64,000 nt of DNA from Septoria linicola (GCA_024114885.1 CP099427.1:744001-808000); one strand, 5' to 3'. Positions 10,305 through 22,733 are shown, counted from the first letter of the stretch. Notes: generated by a model not told the origin, from the sequence alone. Numbers and translations are program-made.

Positions 10305-12959
10305 ATGGCAGACACTCAGCCTGCGCAGCTCTTCGGCGCTCATTTCTTCGACTACGGTCTGCCTCATCTACCTCAAGACGACCCTTCATTTCCACCTGTC
10401 GATGACAACTACTGGCCAATCGACATGACCCAGCTCACAGGCTTTGACGTGGGATTATGGCCTGGAAATATGACTTCCGAGGCCAGCCAAATCATGACGG
10501 CAAAGTCGCCCGGACAGCAAAGCCACCAGACTGCTGGAGGCAGCGAGTCACTGACCCCCGACGACGCTTCAGGCCACAACATGACACCGTCGTCGACCGA
10601 CTTCAGCCCGTACATCGCAGACTTTGACGACCCAGAGTCTGACATCGCATCAGGTTCTCCAGAAAGCGATCGCAGCATAGAAGGAGACTATGTCCACATT
10701 TCCAGTCCGAACAGACCCCGCGGACACAGTCAGGCTGTTCATCAAAACGCCCCACGCTCGTCATCGAGGCCCGCGCCTTTAGCGCAGACTTTCATGCCCG
10801 CACATGATGTTCATCAGACACTCTTACAACCCAGTCAAGCGATGCCTTCTGAAACATGGGCATCCTTCGGGTCGTCGAGTGGAGCTAGCATGAGCGACCT
10901 CACTGCCACCACCTATGACAACAACTTTCCTATCGCTGGTGACTTTCCGCTCTACGACAGTGCATTTCTGGCAAATGTTGGTCGTTTTGACATCGCAAGT
11001 CATCCGCAATCGCACGCACACCCGGCTCCTGCTCAGTATCAAGAATACCCCAGCCTGCCTTTCCGTGGTCATGATGGTGATATACCAATGCTGCGCAATG
11101 ATGTCTACCTCCATCCCCAATCACTGGCGGGCATGCAACATATGCAGAACGCGAATACGTACGCGCCTCAAGCGCAATTGCAACAAGCGAACATAAACGT
11201 AGCGTCGCAGGCCAGTGGAGCACATCAATTACACGCCCCTCAGATCTACACAAATGACGATGAGTCGACAAGAAGGGTGCAGCCCGCAAGAGTGCCACAG
11301 CTTGTGACGCTGCCTATAACTACCATACCTCGGAGCAAACCCGTCGCCCAAGCTCAATCTAGCCAAAAGTTGAAAGCACCGACGGCCGTTGCACGAGTTC
11401 AAGGTCCAGCTCGACCTCGCGTTCAAGTACGAAAAGCTCCTTTAAGCAGTGGTGGTACAAGTCCAACTGGTAGTTCGCGGTCTGCGGAATCCGCTCATCA
11501 CCAGGGCATTGATGTACATGGTTCGTACCCGGTCATCGCTGCCGCGGACCCGTCACGTCAGCAACTTGGCACGGCGCGTGTGTCGCAGGCAGACAAGATT
11601 TCCAAAGGCGGGCGCAAGAAGGGCGGGCACTTGCCAGATCAGTCTCGACAACGAAGCTCCGCGATGCGCAAAGTTGGCGCTTGCTGGCGCTGTGTGATGC
11701 AGAGAGATCCTTGTGATGCCCCAGATGGTGGCTGCTGCTCGAGATGTAACATGCGCTCTGCAAGAGGGCAGGCATACTTCTTCGATTGTGATCGCTCGAA
11801 GTTGCCAGAATTTGTCGTCGAATTTCTCCCTGCCTCGCTACTGCATGAACACCAGAAGCAAAGCATCGAGACGTTTGTCTCGAGAGAAGTTGGTCGCTGG
11901 CACACGGACAACCCTATCGATGTCTATCTGTCCAGCGGCTACGGCCCACCGCTACTGTGGAGACTGTACGAATTCACGCCTCATAGCAACGATTTCCTTT
12001 GGCAGCTACAAGTCACTCAAGATCCAAGCTCAAGAAGATCTATCACAACTCACAAGTACTCGCCACCATACGGCCTCATGAGGATTGACAGCGTCGATGA
12101 CCGGAACTATGAAAGCTACCTGGAAGATCTCTTACATCCACACTGGCTGAAAGAGCTCGGCGAGAGCGCGTATGCAGAAGAGAATCTTGTCGATGACCAG
12201 CAGTTCCAGTGCAAGGTCCTCGATCTGCTGTGCAAACTATACGTCAGCACGCTAGACGCCACACTAAAACCTCTACTAGCAGACATCCTTCGCATGATTA
12301 TTATCACGTACATAATGGGCCACACAATGACCATCACGGAAGACACTGTGTATACAGTCGTCAACAATCTGCAACACTCACCAAAGCCGCCTGCTACACA
12401 GAAGCACACCTCACCACGCTTGGCGAATCGGCAATTCAAGTTCTTCTTCCATCTTGTGCGAAACCGCATCTACGAGAAGATCCTGAAATGGCAACAGCAT
12501 ACACTCCACACCGCAGGCAAGAAACAGGAAACATGGCTACATGCCTTCTGTGTAACACTCGGCTTCGCCATGGTTCTAGAGGAAGTACAACGCACCATAA
12601 TGTGCCAGGCCGATGCAAAGATCTGCCGGCAGGGGGTCTCTCAGCAAGCCGCCTACCAGGAAGCACAGACACATTGCGACAATATCGACAAGCGCTTCAG
12701 GCTACTTACTGGACTATTTCAATGCAAGTATCGCGACAAAAAGTGGACCGACAGAGGCAGCTTCGGAAATGGGACTCCAGAATTTCGTGATCCCATCGCC
12801 TGCACTTTCTTATTCTACCTCAGAAATCTCGTCGAAGAAAGACAGACTCATCTTCAAGAGCGAGCAGAGGTGCAATTTTCAATCGAGAATCAATGCTACT
12901 ATACGACCAGGCTGACTGCAAAGTTCTTGCTGCCATTCCTGAATCTCCCGGCATCATAG
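10305..12959 (+). CDS. Zn2Cys6-like transcription regulator, atypical cysteine spacing
   Basis: A single exon of 884 residues. Residues 1-440 are Gln/Ser/Pro-rich and look like an activation or disordered region. A basic stretch leads into a cysteine cluster: Cys460, 463, 470, 477/478, 481 and 495 (CWRC...C...CCSRC...C). The first five fit C-x2-C-x6-C-x6/7-C-x2/3-C of fungal Zn2Cys6 domains, but the last gap is 13 residues instead of the usual 6-8. The C-terminal ~380 residues are helical and lack an obvious fungal-TF middle homology motif. It is probably a nuclear DNA-binding protein of the poorly studied Zn-cluster family with a central rather than N-terminal cluster. Targets are unknown. 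Confidence 0.7.
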   Translation: MADTQPAQLFGAHFFDYGLPHLPQDDPSFPPVDDNYWPIDMTQLTGFDVGLWPGNMTSEASQIMTAKSPGQQSHQTAGGSESLTPDDASGHNMTPSSTDFSPYIADFDDPESDIASGSPESDRSIEGDYVHISSPNRPRGHSQAVHQNAPRSSSRPAPLAQTFMPAHDVHQTLLQPSQAMPSETWASFGSSSGASMSDLTATTYDNNFPIAGDFPLYDSAFLANVGRFDIASHPQSHAHPAPAQYQEYPSLPFRGHDGDIPMLRNDVYLHPQSLAGMQHMQNANTYAPQAQLQQANINVASQASGAHQLHAPQIYTNDDESTRRVQPARVPQLVTLPITTIPRSKPVAQAQSSQKLKAPTAVARVQGPARPRVQVRKAPLSSGGTSPTGSSRSAESAHHQGIDVHGSYPVIAAADPSRQQLGTARVSQADKISKGGRKKGGHLPDQSRQRSSAMRKVGACWRCVMQRDPCDAPDGGCCSRCNMRSARGQAYFFDCDRSKLPEFVVEFLPASLLHEHQKQSIETFVSREVGRWHTDNPIDVYLSSGYGPPLLWRLYEFTPHSNDFLWQLQVTQDPSSRRSITTHKYSPPYGLMRIDSVDDRNYESYLEDLLHPHWLKELGESAYAEENLVDDQQFQCKVLDLLCKLYVSTLDATLKPLLADILRMIIITYIMGHTMTITEDTVYTVVNNLQHSPKPPATQKHTSPRLANRQFKFFFHLVRNRIYEKILKWQQHTLHTAGKKQETWLHAFCVTLGFAMVLEEVQRTIMCQADAKICRQGVSQQAAYQEAQTHCDNIDKRFRLLTGLFQCKYRDKKWTDRGSFGNGTPEFRDPIACTFLFYLRNLVEERQTHLQERAEVQFSIENQCYYTTRLTAKFLLPFLNLPAS

Positions 12960-13332
12960 ATGGGCTGTCTGGGGTGGCATTGTACCTCCGTGAACGACAA
13001 TGATCCATCTTCGAGATCTTTCTCACTTGTTCGCTTCATATGACACGCGGCGTCCGCTGGCGTCTGTTCAACCGCTAGGATACCCCGGGACACGAGTTTG
13101 GCCTCTCTCTCGGTTGGGCAATTTATGATTCACGAAGCGCGAAGAATTACAACAACAACAACAACAACAACAACAGAAGGCTTCTGGGAGGCTTCACCAT
13201 GACTTCAATGAATGTATGATATCTGGCATCTATTAGCTTAAAAGAGGCACGATCGCATAGACGGCCAAAGATACTATGGAATCAGAGCAGTACCTGTTTT
13301 TTCCACCCTTTTGTTCTCTACCTTCACAAAGT
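12960..13332. other. Convergent intergenic spacer
   Basis: The spacer lies between the 3' ends of the Zn-cluster gene and the AAA ATPase gene. Apart from a trinucleotide microsatellite I see only 3' UTR-like sequence. Confidence 0.4.
13149..13175 (+). repeat. (ACA)n microsatellite, about 9 units
   Basis: An uninterrupted ACA/CAA run of about 27 bases in the convergent spacer. It would be a length-variable marker. Confidence 0.9.
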
Positions 13333-16300
13333 TCACGCGACATTCGCTGACTGATAGGATGCACTCGGTGCCGGACTCCGCGCATACGGTTGTTGATGCG
13401 AAGGAGGCGGGGTCCTGAATCGATCCGTATGGATCACCGCGTCGCCGTATTCATGTTGCAAGGTGCCATTATCGACAATCTGTTGGTCGAAATGCTGATA
13501 TGTGTCGGTGTGTTGTTCTAGTGCGAACGAAGACGAAGGAGGTGCAGAAGGGGCCTGCTGAGATGGTGCTGCTGCTGTTGCGGTCGCGCTCTGAAGTATC
13601 AGTCTTGGGCCCTGCTCTGTTTGAATGATAGTGTAGCCTGCAGGCACTCCTGAGTTGTGGGCTGCGGATGGCTGCTTCTGAGGAGTGAAAGCTTGTGATG
13701 GATGCTGCTGTCGCGGAGCTTGGTGGGCAGGTTTCATGGGCTGAGGCGACACAGATTGGCCTATGCGGCTATTGAAAGTCGGCCTTGACACGAGGGAATG
13801 CCCGTTAGGACCACTCATTGATCTCGGAGTGGAGTACTGGGGATGGTTTGTGGTGGCAGTGGCAGCACTCTCGTGGCCGCTATCCGCAAGCTCGCGTGAA
13901 TTCCAGACCTGATAGTCTGACTGCTCTGCTCGCGTCTGTGAGAATGAGGTTGGCCTGGTGTACTCCGCAGCTCGCTCGCCTTGTCTGTCCAGAATCTCGT
14001 CTTCGGTGAACTCTCTCGTGACATCGAGGTACTCTTCGAACTCTGCCGAGGCTCTCGCCACAACATTGAAGTGAGAAGCACGTAGTGTAGCCTTGTTGTA
14101 TGTGAGCGTGCTCCTCTTGGCTTCGTACTGCGCCAGAGCGACGGCTGATTGGAAGGAGTTTCGGATCTGTCGGCCGTTCCATACACGATGAGAACCGAGC
14201 TTGCGTCGTTGTAGGTAATGGCTCTTAGCGAACTCCAACAGCTCCTCGCCAATTCCTTCAATGTGAAGACCATTGCCAGCCCGGTTTTCTTTGCGCAGTA
14301 GCCGTCGTAGGTTGTTCTTCCATATGGCATTGGTCTGTTCCAGCGTCAAAGGAGGGTAGTACAAAGATGTATGCACGCGTGATATGAAAGCTCCGTCGAA
14401 GGCCCCAACGCGATTTGTCGTGAGGAAGAGCACTCCAGTGTAGTATTCCAGGGTACGCAGGAACACGGAGACAAGAGCATTTCTTTCCAAGTCGCTCTTG
14501 TTGCGGCGAGTCAGAAAGACGTCTGCCTCATCGAGCAGTACTATGGCGTCCCAGGCCTGAGCAAGCTGGAAGTTCTCACTGAGGTGCTGCTCAACACTGG
14601 TCGCATCAGTCCCCAAATTACCACAAGTAATGGGCAAGAGTGGCTTCTGGTATTTCACCGCGATACTCTCGGCGGTGGACGTCTACGTTACCGTTAGCTT
14701 TTTGTCCTGCTAAGTTCACCTCTGTCTGATGTGGTGGCTGACCTTGCCCACGCCAGGATGTCCGTGCAACAACACGACTAAACCCGCACCTTCACAAATG
14801 TCAGTCTGCGATGAACGTGTTCCAGCGAGATGCTCACGATCGCACCTTTTCCTTGAATGAAATCGTAATCGATACTGGTCGGGCCCTGACTAGCTGTAGC
14901 TTGCTTGTTCGCGAAGTGTAGTTCGACCAGCGACTCTAATGTTTCCTTGTATTGCGTGGGAAGCGCAAGTTCACCCCATGCGCTGTCGTCCCTTGGAACT
15001 TCTTTGAGATGTTTATCGTCAACGTCAAAGCATGCTATGGACTACGTGTCAGTACAGGTCTGCACAGTTCCGAAGACTATTTGACTCACCCCAGGTTCGC
15101 GTTTGGAACACGAAGCCGTACAATCGATTCGGGAGCAGTTTGTAGTCATCCGATTTGAAGTCAGCACGCTCTTTCACAAGCCCACCGCTTACCTCATTGA
15201 TCCAGCCATCGGTCTGCACGTATCTTCTGTAAGCTTTGTCCTCACAAAAGGACATGTTCTGCACATTGAGAGCACGGTCTCCGTCCTCATCGTCCATGTA
15301 GCGGAATCCTGACTCCAGGCTTTCGAAAGCCGTGGGTCCCCCATTGATCTCACGGTCGTCTGCGCCAACGTAAGGATCTGCGCCGAAGGAGAAACTCCAA
15401 TCTGGGTTGTACTGATATGCTTTGACGAGGTCAACATACACCGCAGAGAGCACATCCTGTGAACGAGAATTGCTGCCGTTCACACTTAGCTCTCTGCCAG
15501 AAGAAGACTTCGTCAAAGTGCGCCCGTCGTAGTGATGCAAAGCCGGCAAGCATTTGTTGAAAAAGATTTTCCCGGCTTTCGTGCAGCGTTCCAGCTCGGT
15601 CGGGTCGTGAAGCAATCGGAGGGGGTAGATCTTAAGATGACGGATCAGTTTGCTGCCAGGGTAGTATTTGATCTCCTCTCTCTTGTACACTGCACCAAAG
15701 AGTCGGCCATCGAAGTTGAGATAATACCCTTCCACGTAGAGTGTGGTCCAGTCGTTGGAACTGGCGTGACTCCCTGCACCCTCGCCACTAGATGCCGCGG
15801 ATACTCTCTTCTCGTCAACGTCAAGAGGTCCATAGCATAAATGACGCAACACTGGACGTCCGCCAGTAACGCTCGTCACCCTCCACACTTTCTGCTCCCC
15901 TTCCGGCTCGTATACATCGTCTCCGGGTTGATAGAAGTTGCACAAATCGCCGTATCGGATCCTGCTGACACGTGTTGAGCGAAAATGCTCCCATCTCTTC
16001 TTGATGAACCTATTGTAGCACATGTTCCAAGCTCTTGCGCCGAGATATGCTTCGTAGCTGTTGTACTTCAGATCATCGGGGTCATAGTTGTCGATCTTCT
16101 CAACTGCTTTGTCTTCACTCTTGTCCTCACCCTCGTTGTCGTTATCATCGACAATCTCCCGCTCGCTAGGGACCTCATACTTCTGGATGGAGATCTGAGC
16201 TCTTGGATCACTTTGAGCCTTCTCACCCCAAGTGCCCTCTAGCATCTTCACGGCTTGCTGAAACTCAGGATCAAATGTCGTGAAGCTCTTGAAAGGTGCC

Positions 16301-17205
16301 ACGATAACCATCGGCTGTGGTAGTCGCTCTTTATCCGTATCAGAAATCGATCCTCCGGTAACATGATAGAAAAGGTGTACTAAAGGCACTGAATTGACTT
16401 GAATGAACTTGATGTATTCGCCGTGATCCTTTTCTGAGTCGAAGCGGTCTTCCAGTGGCGCCGAAGTTGTTGGTGTGTTATCCGAATTGTCCTTCGATCC
16501 ATTGAAGAAATTGGAAGAGACCACGACGTCGATCATGGCATAGGGTTCCGTACGCGAGAAAACTCGCTTGTCCCAGTCCGACATGCTCATCACATTCAAT
16601 ACATAAGATGCTTTTCGTGGACGAGGCCCGGTCTCCTTGTCATCAATTTCTCCGGATTCAGAGTCTGAATCGTCGTAAGTGTCTTCTTCGAGTGCGCTCA
16701 CACGCTGGTTAATTTGATTAAGAAGAGTCGTGGGGCTCTCTTCAAGAGACTTGATCCTCGCCTGGAGTTCAGCTAATTGGTTCTGCAGACTTTGTAGACT
16801 GACTTCAGCCGGGCTCGGGTCAACACCAGAAGGTCCATCTGCGGATGCTGGGTCATGTAGTTCAATGTCGGAGTTCTGTGCAGCAGCTTTCGGAATGCTA
16901 GTGGTCTCGATAGAGGAAGCAGTGCACTCGTCGCTGTTCTTCTCTTCGGCATTCTGTTCTGCCGGTACTTGAGCATTGTCAGTCGCGGAATCTGGACTGG
17001 GGTCTTGCTCTACATCGGCTTGTTCTTGGATAACAGTCTTGTCGGATACGGCCTCATCTACACTAGATATTGATGGAGCTGCCACATCGATCGAAATGGT
17101 AGGGAGCACACCAGGGCTTTGTGTTAGCTCCTTCGCCTTGACTACCAAAGGCTTCTTTCCAGGCGGTGGAGGAGGCTTGCGCTTCACAGCGACTTCTTCG
17201 GCCAT
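13333..17205 (-). CDS. Large fungal AAA ATPase (DUF7025-type N-terminus)
   Basis: Four exons: 17205-15090, 15034-14846, 14789-14743 and 14682-13333; 1233 residues. The introns (15035-15089, 14790-14845, 14683-14742) keep one frame through the P-loop, which straddles the 47-nt third exon and the fourth exon. The N-terminal ~200 residues are acidic with a coiled coil near 145-175. A large region (about 200-700) resembles the DUF7025-type domain found ahead of AAA modules in many ascomycetes. Walker A is GHPGVGKT at 778-785 and Walker B LLDEAD at 833-838, followed by a sensor-like TTNR segment. The C-terminal ~200 residues are Gln/Pro-rich and disordered. It hydrolyses ATP by inference. Substrates for this fungal group are not known. 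Confidence 0.87.
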
Positions 17206-17952
17206 ATCTGCTAAGTCAGAGAAGAAAATGAGCTACAAGTTACCTGGATCCACGAGCGGAGGAGACGCGACGAATATGTCTCGCAGTTCCTCCACTCTCT
17301 GCGGTCTGCGTGACTTTGCAGTACGCGCAACGCAGCTGAGAGAGCATCTCGCTTGGAATCAGACATAGCGGCAGGATGCAGAGTAAGGCTCTCATGCATT
17401 GTGTTCGCTTCATGCACGCGAGGATGTTGTGATTGTGGGTGTGCTGAACAGCCAATCGAGAAGTGGAACGGGACGCCGTCGGCTTGTTCGGCCCGCGCAA
17501 GTGCCTGGCGCCAACAATTCGTCCAGGTGTCTGCACGGAGGCTTCCATTATACAACAATCAGTTTTGAGCATGCGGGAATGACAAGAGTCGACGGATTGA
17601 TACTGAGGTTGTTGTGCCATGCCCCAAGTCTGGAGCCCCAGGCGGAATTCGCTTCCCCCAACTCGTCGCGATGAGGAAGCCGAAGGATTCCATGGAGCGG
17701 CTGAAGGTCGTGCTGTGCAATCCGTAGAACCTAACTAGTGCATAGCTGCATGCACAGCGCCAGGACTCGCATCTTAGCGACACTATGTTGAGCTACAACT
17801 CGCAGCTGTCAATGAGGCTGGGCAGCGCCACATTCTGCGACCTGCTGGCACTGTCGTGCCGCCACCCATGGCCACACGTCCAGTGTAGGTGGCCTGTACA
17901 GACTACAGTCCTCCTTCTCATCAACCATCGATGCTTCAACGCACAGTATACC
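17206..17952. other. Divergent promoter region, AAA ATPase / NLR-like gene
   Basis: The 747 bases between the two start codons carry only overlapping short frames. No domain or secretion signal is visible. Confidence 0.4.
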
Positions 17953-20171
17953 ATGCCTAGCACTCCAAGTGCTCGAGCTTTTATGGTCGGACGTGCTGGC
18001 CGGTTGCATCCAGCCCTCGATGCATCTAATAGTCGCTATGATGCTCGGAGAGATGAGTTTGTGGCCATCAATGAGAATGAGTATGGGAACTGTGAGGCAT
18101 AGTAGAGAAGCCATCTGACAAGAGGATTCGTCTAGCACTGGAATCCGGCGAGATGCGGCGTGGCATACTGCGCGCTTCATCGACATTATGAATATCGTTG
18201 CTGAAAATGCTGCTTCGAAGCCTGGTGTGCAGACTTTTGATCTCAGAAAAGCACACGACTGGGTTGAGGTGAGGAGAGAGGCTGCTCTCACTTCGCAAGA
18301 CAAGTACAACGATAAGATCAAAGGCTTCCGAGGATTTTTCCCACGGATTGCACGCAAGATTGGCGACATGAATCCGGCCATTGAGCCAATCGCAACCACA
18401 TTGCCGGCTGGCGAATATACGTCGCTAGTGTGTGGCGGGTAGGTGATGCGATGCGCCGCTCCAGCGAGTACACTGACGAATTCTTAGGATTGTCTTGATG
18501 TTTAAAGCCTTCGACAGGGTGACCAAAGTTCGCGAGCAGGTCCTGACCACACTAGGCGAATACCCTGAACTACTTGACAGTGTGGAAAGACTACTTCAAC
18601 TATATAGAGATGATGTCAAGCTCGAACAACGCGCGACAGCTCTATACATCGCGCTTTTGATCACAATCGAAGGTATGATAATGTGGTTCGAAGAGAAGAC
18701 CTGTGAGTACGGGCCACTGCCCATCTGACGCTGCGCCTAATGGACCTCCAGGGAAAAGGCTGAAAGCTTTCATGGAGCAAGGTCTTTACGCAAAGGATCT
18801 CGAAGACAAGATCAATCATCTCAAGCAGTGTGGTCGAGCACTGAAGGACAGTGCCGATCTTTGTGACAAGGAGCGAACCAACGAAGCATTCCTGGTAATC
18901 CAAGACATATACGAAAGGCTCAAAGACACGAATAGAGGAATAGAAGAAGTTGTCGATGAGGTACGGCGAACAGGCAACGAGAACTATGCAGCGATTGGGG
19001 ACGTTCAAGCTCAGGTCATACGTATAGTAGGCCAGAATAACGTGGCCATCAAGCACCTGGAGAAACTCAATGAAGATCAAGGAATCAAAGTAAAGAACCT
19101 CGTGATGGAACACATCTCGGCATTTGACTGTGCATGGGAGAAAAGGGCTGAAGACAGGGCGGAGGCACGAGCAGAAGCGCGTGCTCGTGGAGTCCGAGCG
19201 GAAGCCGATGCACTAAGGATGCGGACTGAACGTGAGTAAACATGCCGACCTCGCCTGCTGTTGATTCTGACCTTCCCTCAGTACTCGAAAAGGAGCTGGA
19301 GCTGGCACGACGGTTCACTGTGCTATCACAACAATATGCTCAGGAACTCCTCGGCGAACAAGTGCAAGACCCACTCAAAGTCGCCAGCGCCTACACCAAG
19401 TACTCCAGAATTGAAGGTTCGCAAGCCGACATCACAAACATCCTATTACAGCACGAGAAATTCCGTCGCTGGTACACTTTAGATACATCAGAGCCCTTGC
19501 TCATCATCCCACCTCCAAGTTCAGCCAAAACCTCGCCGGCCTCCTTCGCCGCCGCAGCTCTATTCGATGCATTTCGAGACTTCAAGTCAGCTACCACCAT
19601 CGGCTACTTCTCTGACAAAGAGCACTTTGAGTCAACAGACCAACCTACAGTCAAAATGCTCAAAAGCTTGATCCAGCAACTCCTCCACGTCCATCAATAC
19701 GACCTCACATACTGGACAACCGTAACAAGCTTAAACGACCACCACGACTACCTCTTCTACGGGGATGTGGACTACCTATGCAGCTTCTTCAAATACCTGG
19801 TGAGACGTGCGCCAGGCGGAGCTGTTTTCTGCATCATCGATAATATCCAGCATCTTGAGCGCAATGCACCCACAGCGGAGGTGGATATGATCATGAGGAT
19901 GTTCAGAGATCTGCTTAATAATCCACAGGATCAGCAGCTTGGAGCAGAGGATACTATCGCTTTCAAGCCGATGCTGCTCAGTCCGCAGAGTAGAGGTCGT
20001 GTTGTGAGTAGTATGTATCCGGACGAGGTTCTGAGGATTGTGCAGACAGAGTCTAGGGATGATTTGGTGACGTCGTGGAAGTTGATGCGACGACTGAGGT
20101 TGAACGAGAATGTGTTTGGCGATGAATCAGAGACTGCGCAAACGGGTGTTGAGTATCATGAATCTTCGTAA
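17953..20171 (+). CDS. NLR/STAND-like fungal protein (DUF7708-type) with decayed P-loop
   Basis: Five exons: 17953-18080, 18136-18438, 18488-18702, 18752-19231 and 19282-20171; 671 residues. All introns are 49-55 nt with GT-AG ends, and intron 1 has a CTGAC branch site. The start ATG (ACCATGCC context) is the one in frame with exon 2. Residues ~50-250 (KAHDWVEV, KGFRGFFPRIARKIGD, TLPAGEYTSLVCGG) match the N-terminal domain I know as DUF7708, found on fungal STAND/NLR-like proteins. Residues 250-400 form an Arg/Glu-rich coiled coil. The NTPase position reads PPPSSAKTS at 452-460, where GxxxxGK[ST] is expected. A Walker-B-like CIIDN with Asp562 remains. No repeat domain follows, so the protein is short for an NLR. 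It may sense or scaffold without nucleotide switching. Confidence 0.75.
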
Positions 20172-20435
20172 GCAGCGTGGTGCCATCCGAAGACCGAGCA
20201 GTCCATACAAGTAGCATGCGCGCATATGGACAGATGATGACCTTTGATTAGGCTAGATGTACCACATACTTTTGCAAACGTGCCTCTCGAGTGACATGTC
20301 TGCGCCTACCTGGCTCGAATTTCATCAGGGTTACTGCCATTGCACAAGTTGTGGCGTGATCATGGGACTGAAGGGCATCTGCGATGTCGTGGATAGATAC
20401 GTAGCTGTAAGATCTAGCCTATCTAATTAAGAACC

Positions 20436-22733
20436 CTATGGCCTTGGTCGCGCGACACTGTTCGATCTTGATGCCGTTGGAGTGCCTCGTGGAGTGGTCT
20501 GTCCAAAGAATCTGCACGCGATGTCAGAGAAAGTTACCGCTTAGAACGGTGAGGAACTTACCGCTGGGATTGCGAGTATGATCGCTCGTTGAGACCGGGT
20601 CGAGCACCAGCTGCGGCACCTAAGGACTGTGTTAGCTTCGGAAGACGACCGCATGTTTGAGGTAGACTCACTGTTGCGACGAGAATTGTCGATATAGCTC
20701 AATCGTCGGCCATTGTCAACACTTTCATTCCGTGCCGAAGCCAGTTGCTGTGCGAATGGCGAGCGCTTGCGGAGCACTGGTCCCTTCCAGTAGATCACAT
20801 AGACCGCAGCTACAAGGACAGCGCTGATACACGCAAGGATTGTGCTGGCATACTCTAGGTTGTTTCCGCTCTCGGCACCGATATTGGTGAAGAAAGGCGT
20901 GGCAGGCACAGTCAAGACACCTGCCAGGAAATCTCTACTCCAGCCGTTGCCTCCAGTGGCTGATGCCGAGTAAGGACCATAGGCACAGATCATGTAGTCG
21001 ATTGTGGCCATGTAGATGGCGTAATTCGCGATACCAACGATGGCCGCAAAGACCATCGATCCAATCCAGTGGATTGGTGGACCTTGAATCGTCCAAGCGA
21101 ATCCGATGAGACCAATTGGCAGGCAAGGGGCCATCCAGAGGAGTGGGTACAGTCTCGATTCGTATTGGGCCTTCTCATCATTTGGTTTAGCCTGGCGTTC
21201 CTTGATGTTGCGTTTGATGAACGGAATGAAGGCCGCCCAAGCGAGCACGTAACCGACGCCAATTGGAATGAAAGCAAGGCCTATCTGAACGGTGGAGAAG
21301 TCCCATTGATCGTAAACCAGTGCAAACGACTGGATAAACATGAAGATGAGTGCGTCCGAGAAACCAGAAAGAAGAGACAGCACCAGGACAATGGGCTCGG
21401 TCAAGAACATCTTGAATGGTCGGATCCATGTGATCAGGACCTCCTTAGCAGAGAATCTGTCCTTGAATGGGACGAGCTCGTCTGGTCCCCAAACGTTTGC
21501 ACTCGGGTCCTGCTTTCTTCGCTTCTTGGCAATGCGGTTGAGCATAATCGTAGTTCTCGTCTCAGGGACAGTCACAAAGTGGAGGATTTGGACAGCGCCA
21601 CCCTAGCAAAAGATCAGCAACAGTCTTGGCATGCAGATGAAAGAGTGAAAATTACCAGTATCAACTGCACCCAGATAGACCAGGTCCAATCGAGGTATTG
21701 TTCAGTGAATCCGCCGACAATTGGTCCCAGAATCGAACCGCCAACAGACGAGAAGACCACAAACGCCACAGCGTATTGTTGGGTATCAGATTCCCACATA
21801 TCGGCGATCATACCGAGAGTGACTGAGCCTCCAGCAGAGGATAGACCACCGAGGGCACGGCCAACCATGATGGTTGCGAAGTTGGGCGCGAGAGCCACGG
21901 GCAATTGCCAAATGTTGACCAGAAAGAGCGACAGCTGCAAGACGGGCCATCTTCCGAACTCTTCACTCCAGGGTGCCTGTAGATAGTCAGTGAATGAGGT
22001 ACAGTAGTCGCTTTGCTGGCCGTTGCGATTGTGACAAAGGCTCTCGAGGAGTTAAGACGTGAGGTCGACGCCAAGACTTTGACCGCGCGAGAGTCGCTCT
22101 GCTTGTGAAGACGCTGGTGATATAGACTTACCCAGAGTCTGTAGTCTGTCAGCAGAGCCCAATCAAATTGGAAAGATATCACTTACTCGCAACCAAAAGC
22201 GTACATGACCAAGAAGATCATAGCACCACATCGCGCGGCTTGCGCGCTAACGCCAAACTCTTCGCTGATGCCAGGAATGGCGTTCGAGTACAAGGAAGTG
22301 TTGAAGTTCATCGAGACCTGCACGATGAAGATTACGCTGAGGATGTACCACTTCTTCCAGTTTGGGAAGCAGAAACCCAGCTCCTTGTAGGCATCATCTT
22401 CGGTGAGCTCGTCTGGTGGAGGAAGTCAGCGATCGCATTCGTTGAGCAACCGTCTGTATCATCGCATCCTTCTGCGGCGGAACTGCTCGGGAGCAGAACA
22501 CCATGGCAGAATCACTCACATCTGTCGTACGTCCCAAGCTGCTCCAATTTCTCGCCATTGCCATTTGCGCCGTTCGCATACGCGCCATTCGCACCGTTTG
22601 ATTTCTCATGATCGGAAGTCTTGTCGGAGTTTTGATCGTCGGAGCCTTCGTGTCGAAGCTTCTCATTGACGTTATCCAGTTCGGCCTGATTTATGACCTG
22701 GTCCTGGTCCGCGAAATGGGTTCCTTTCGCCAT
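20436..22733 (-). CDS. MFS drug/polyamine transporter (DHA1-like) with 7-nt microexon
   Basis: Seven exons: 22733-22520, 22412-22187, 22138-22132, 21976-21656, 21602-20672, 20619-20562 and 20511-20436; 610 residues. Joining exon 1 to 2 gives TYDRYELTEDDAY, usual for this family. Exon 3 is only 7 nt (ACTCTGG) and completes the conserved GCELWAPWSEEFGRW motif; skipping it breaks the frame. MFS motifs follow (GRALGGLSSAGGS, then GSILGPIVGGF). Exon 5 covers the second six-helix half. The last two exons encode a Ser/Arg-rich cytosolic tail. The family exports drugs or polyamines across the plasma membrane by proton antiport. The substrate here is unknown. The N-terminal ~65 residues are Asp/Asn-rich and cytosolic. 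The gene is divergent from the GT8-like gene. Confidence 0.9.

Noticed and set aside
21951..21990. Apparent +1 frameshift in the SEEF motif of the MFS transporter
   Set aside because: On re-reading the bases, the exon reads APWSEEFGRW cleanly; the shift was a misreading of a line boundary.
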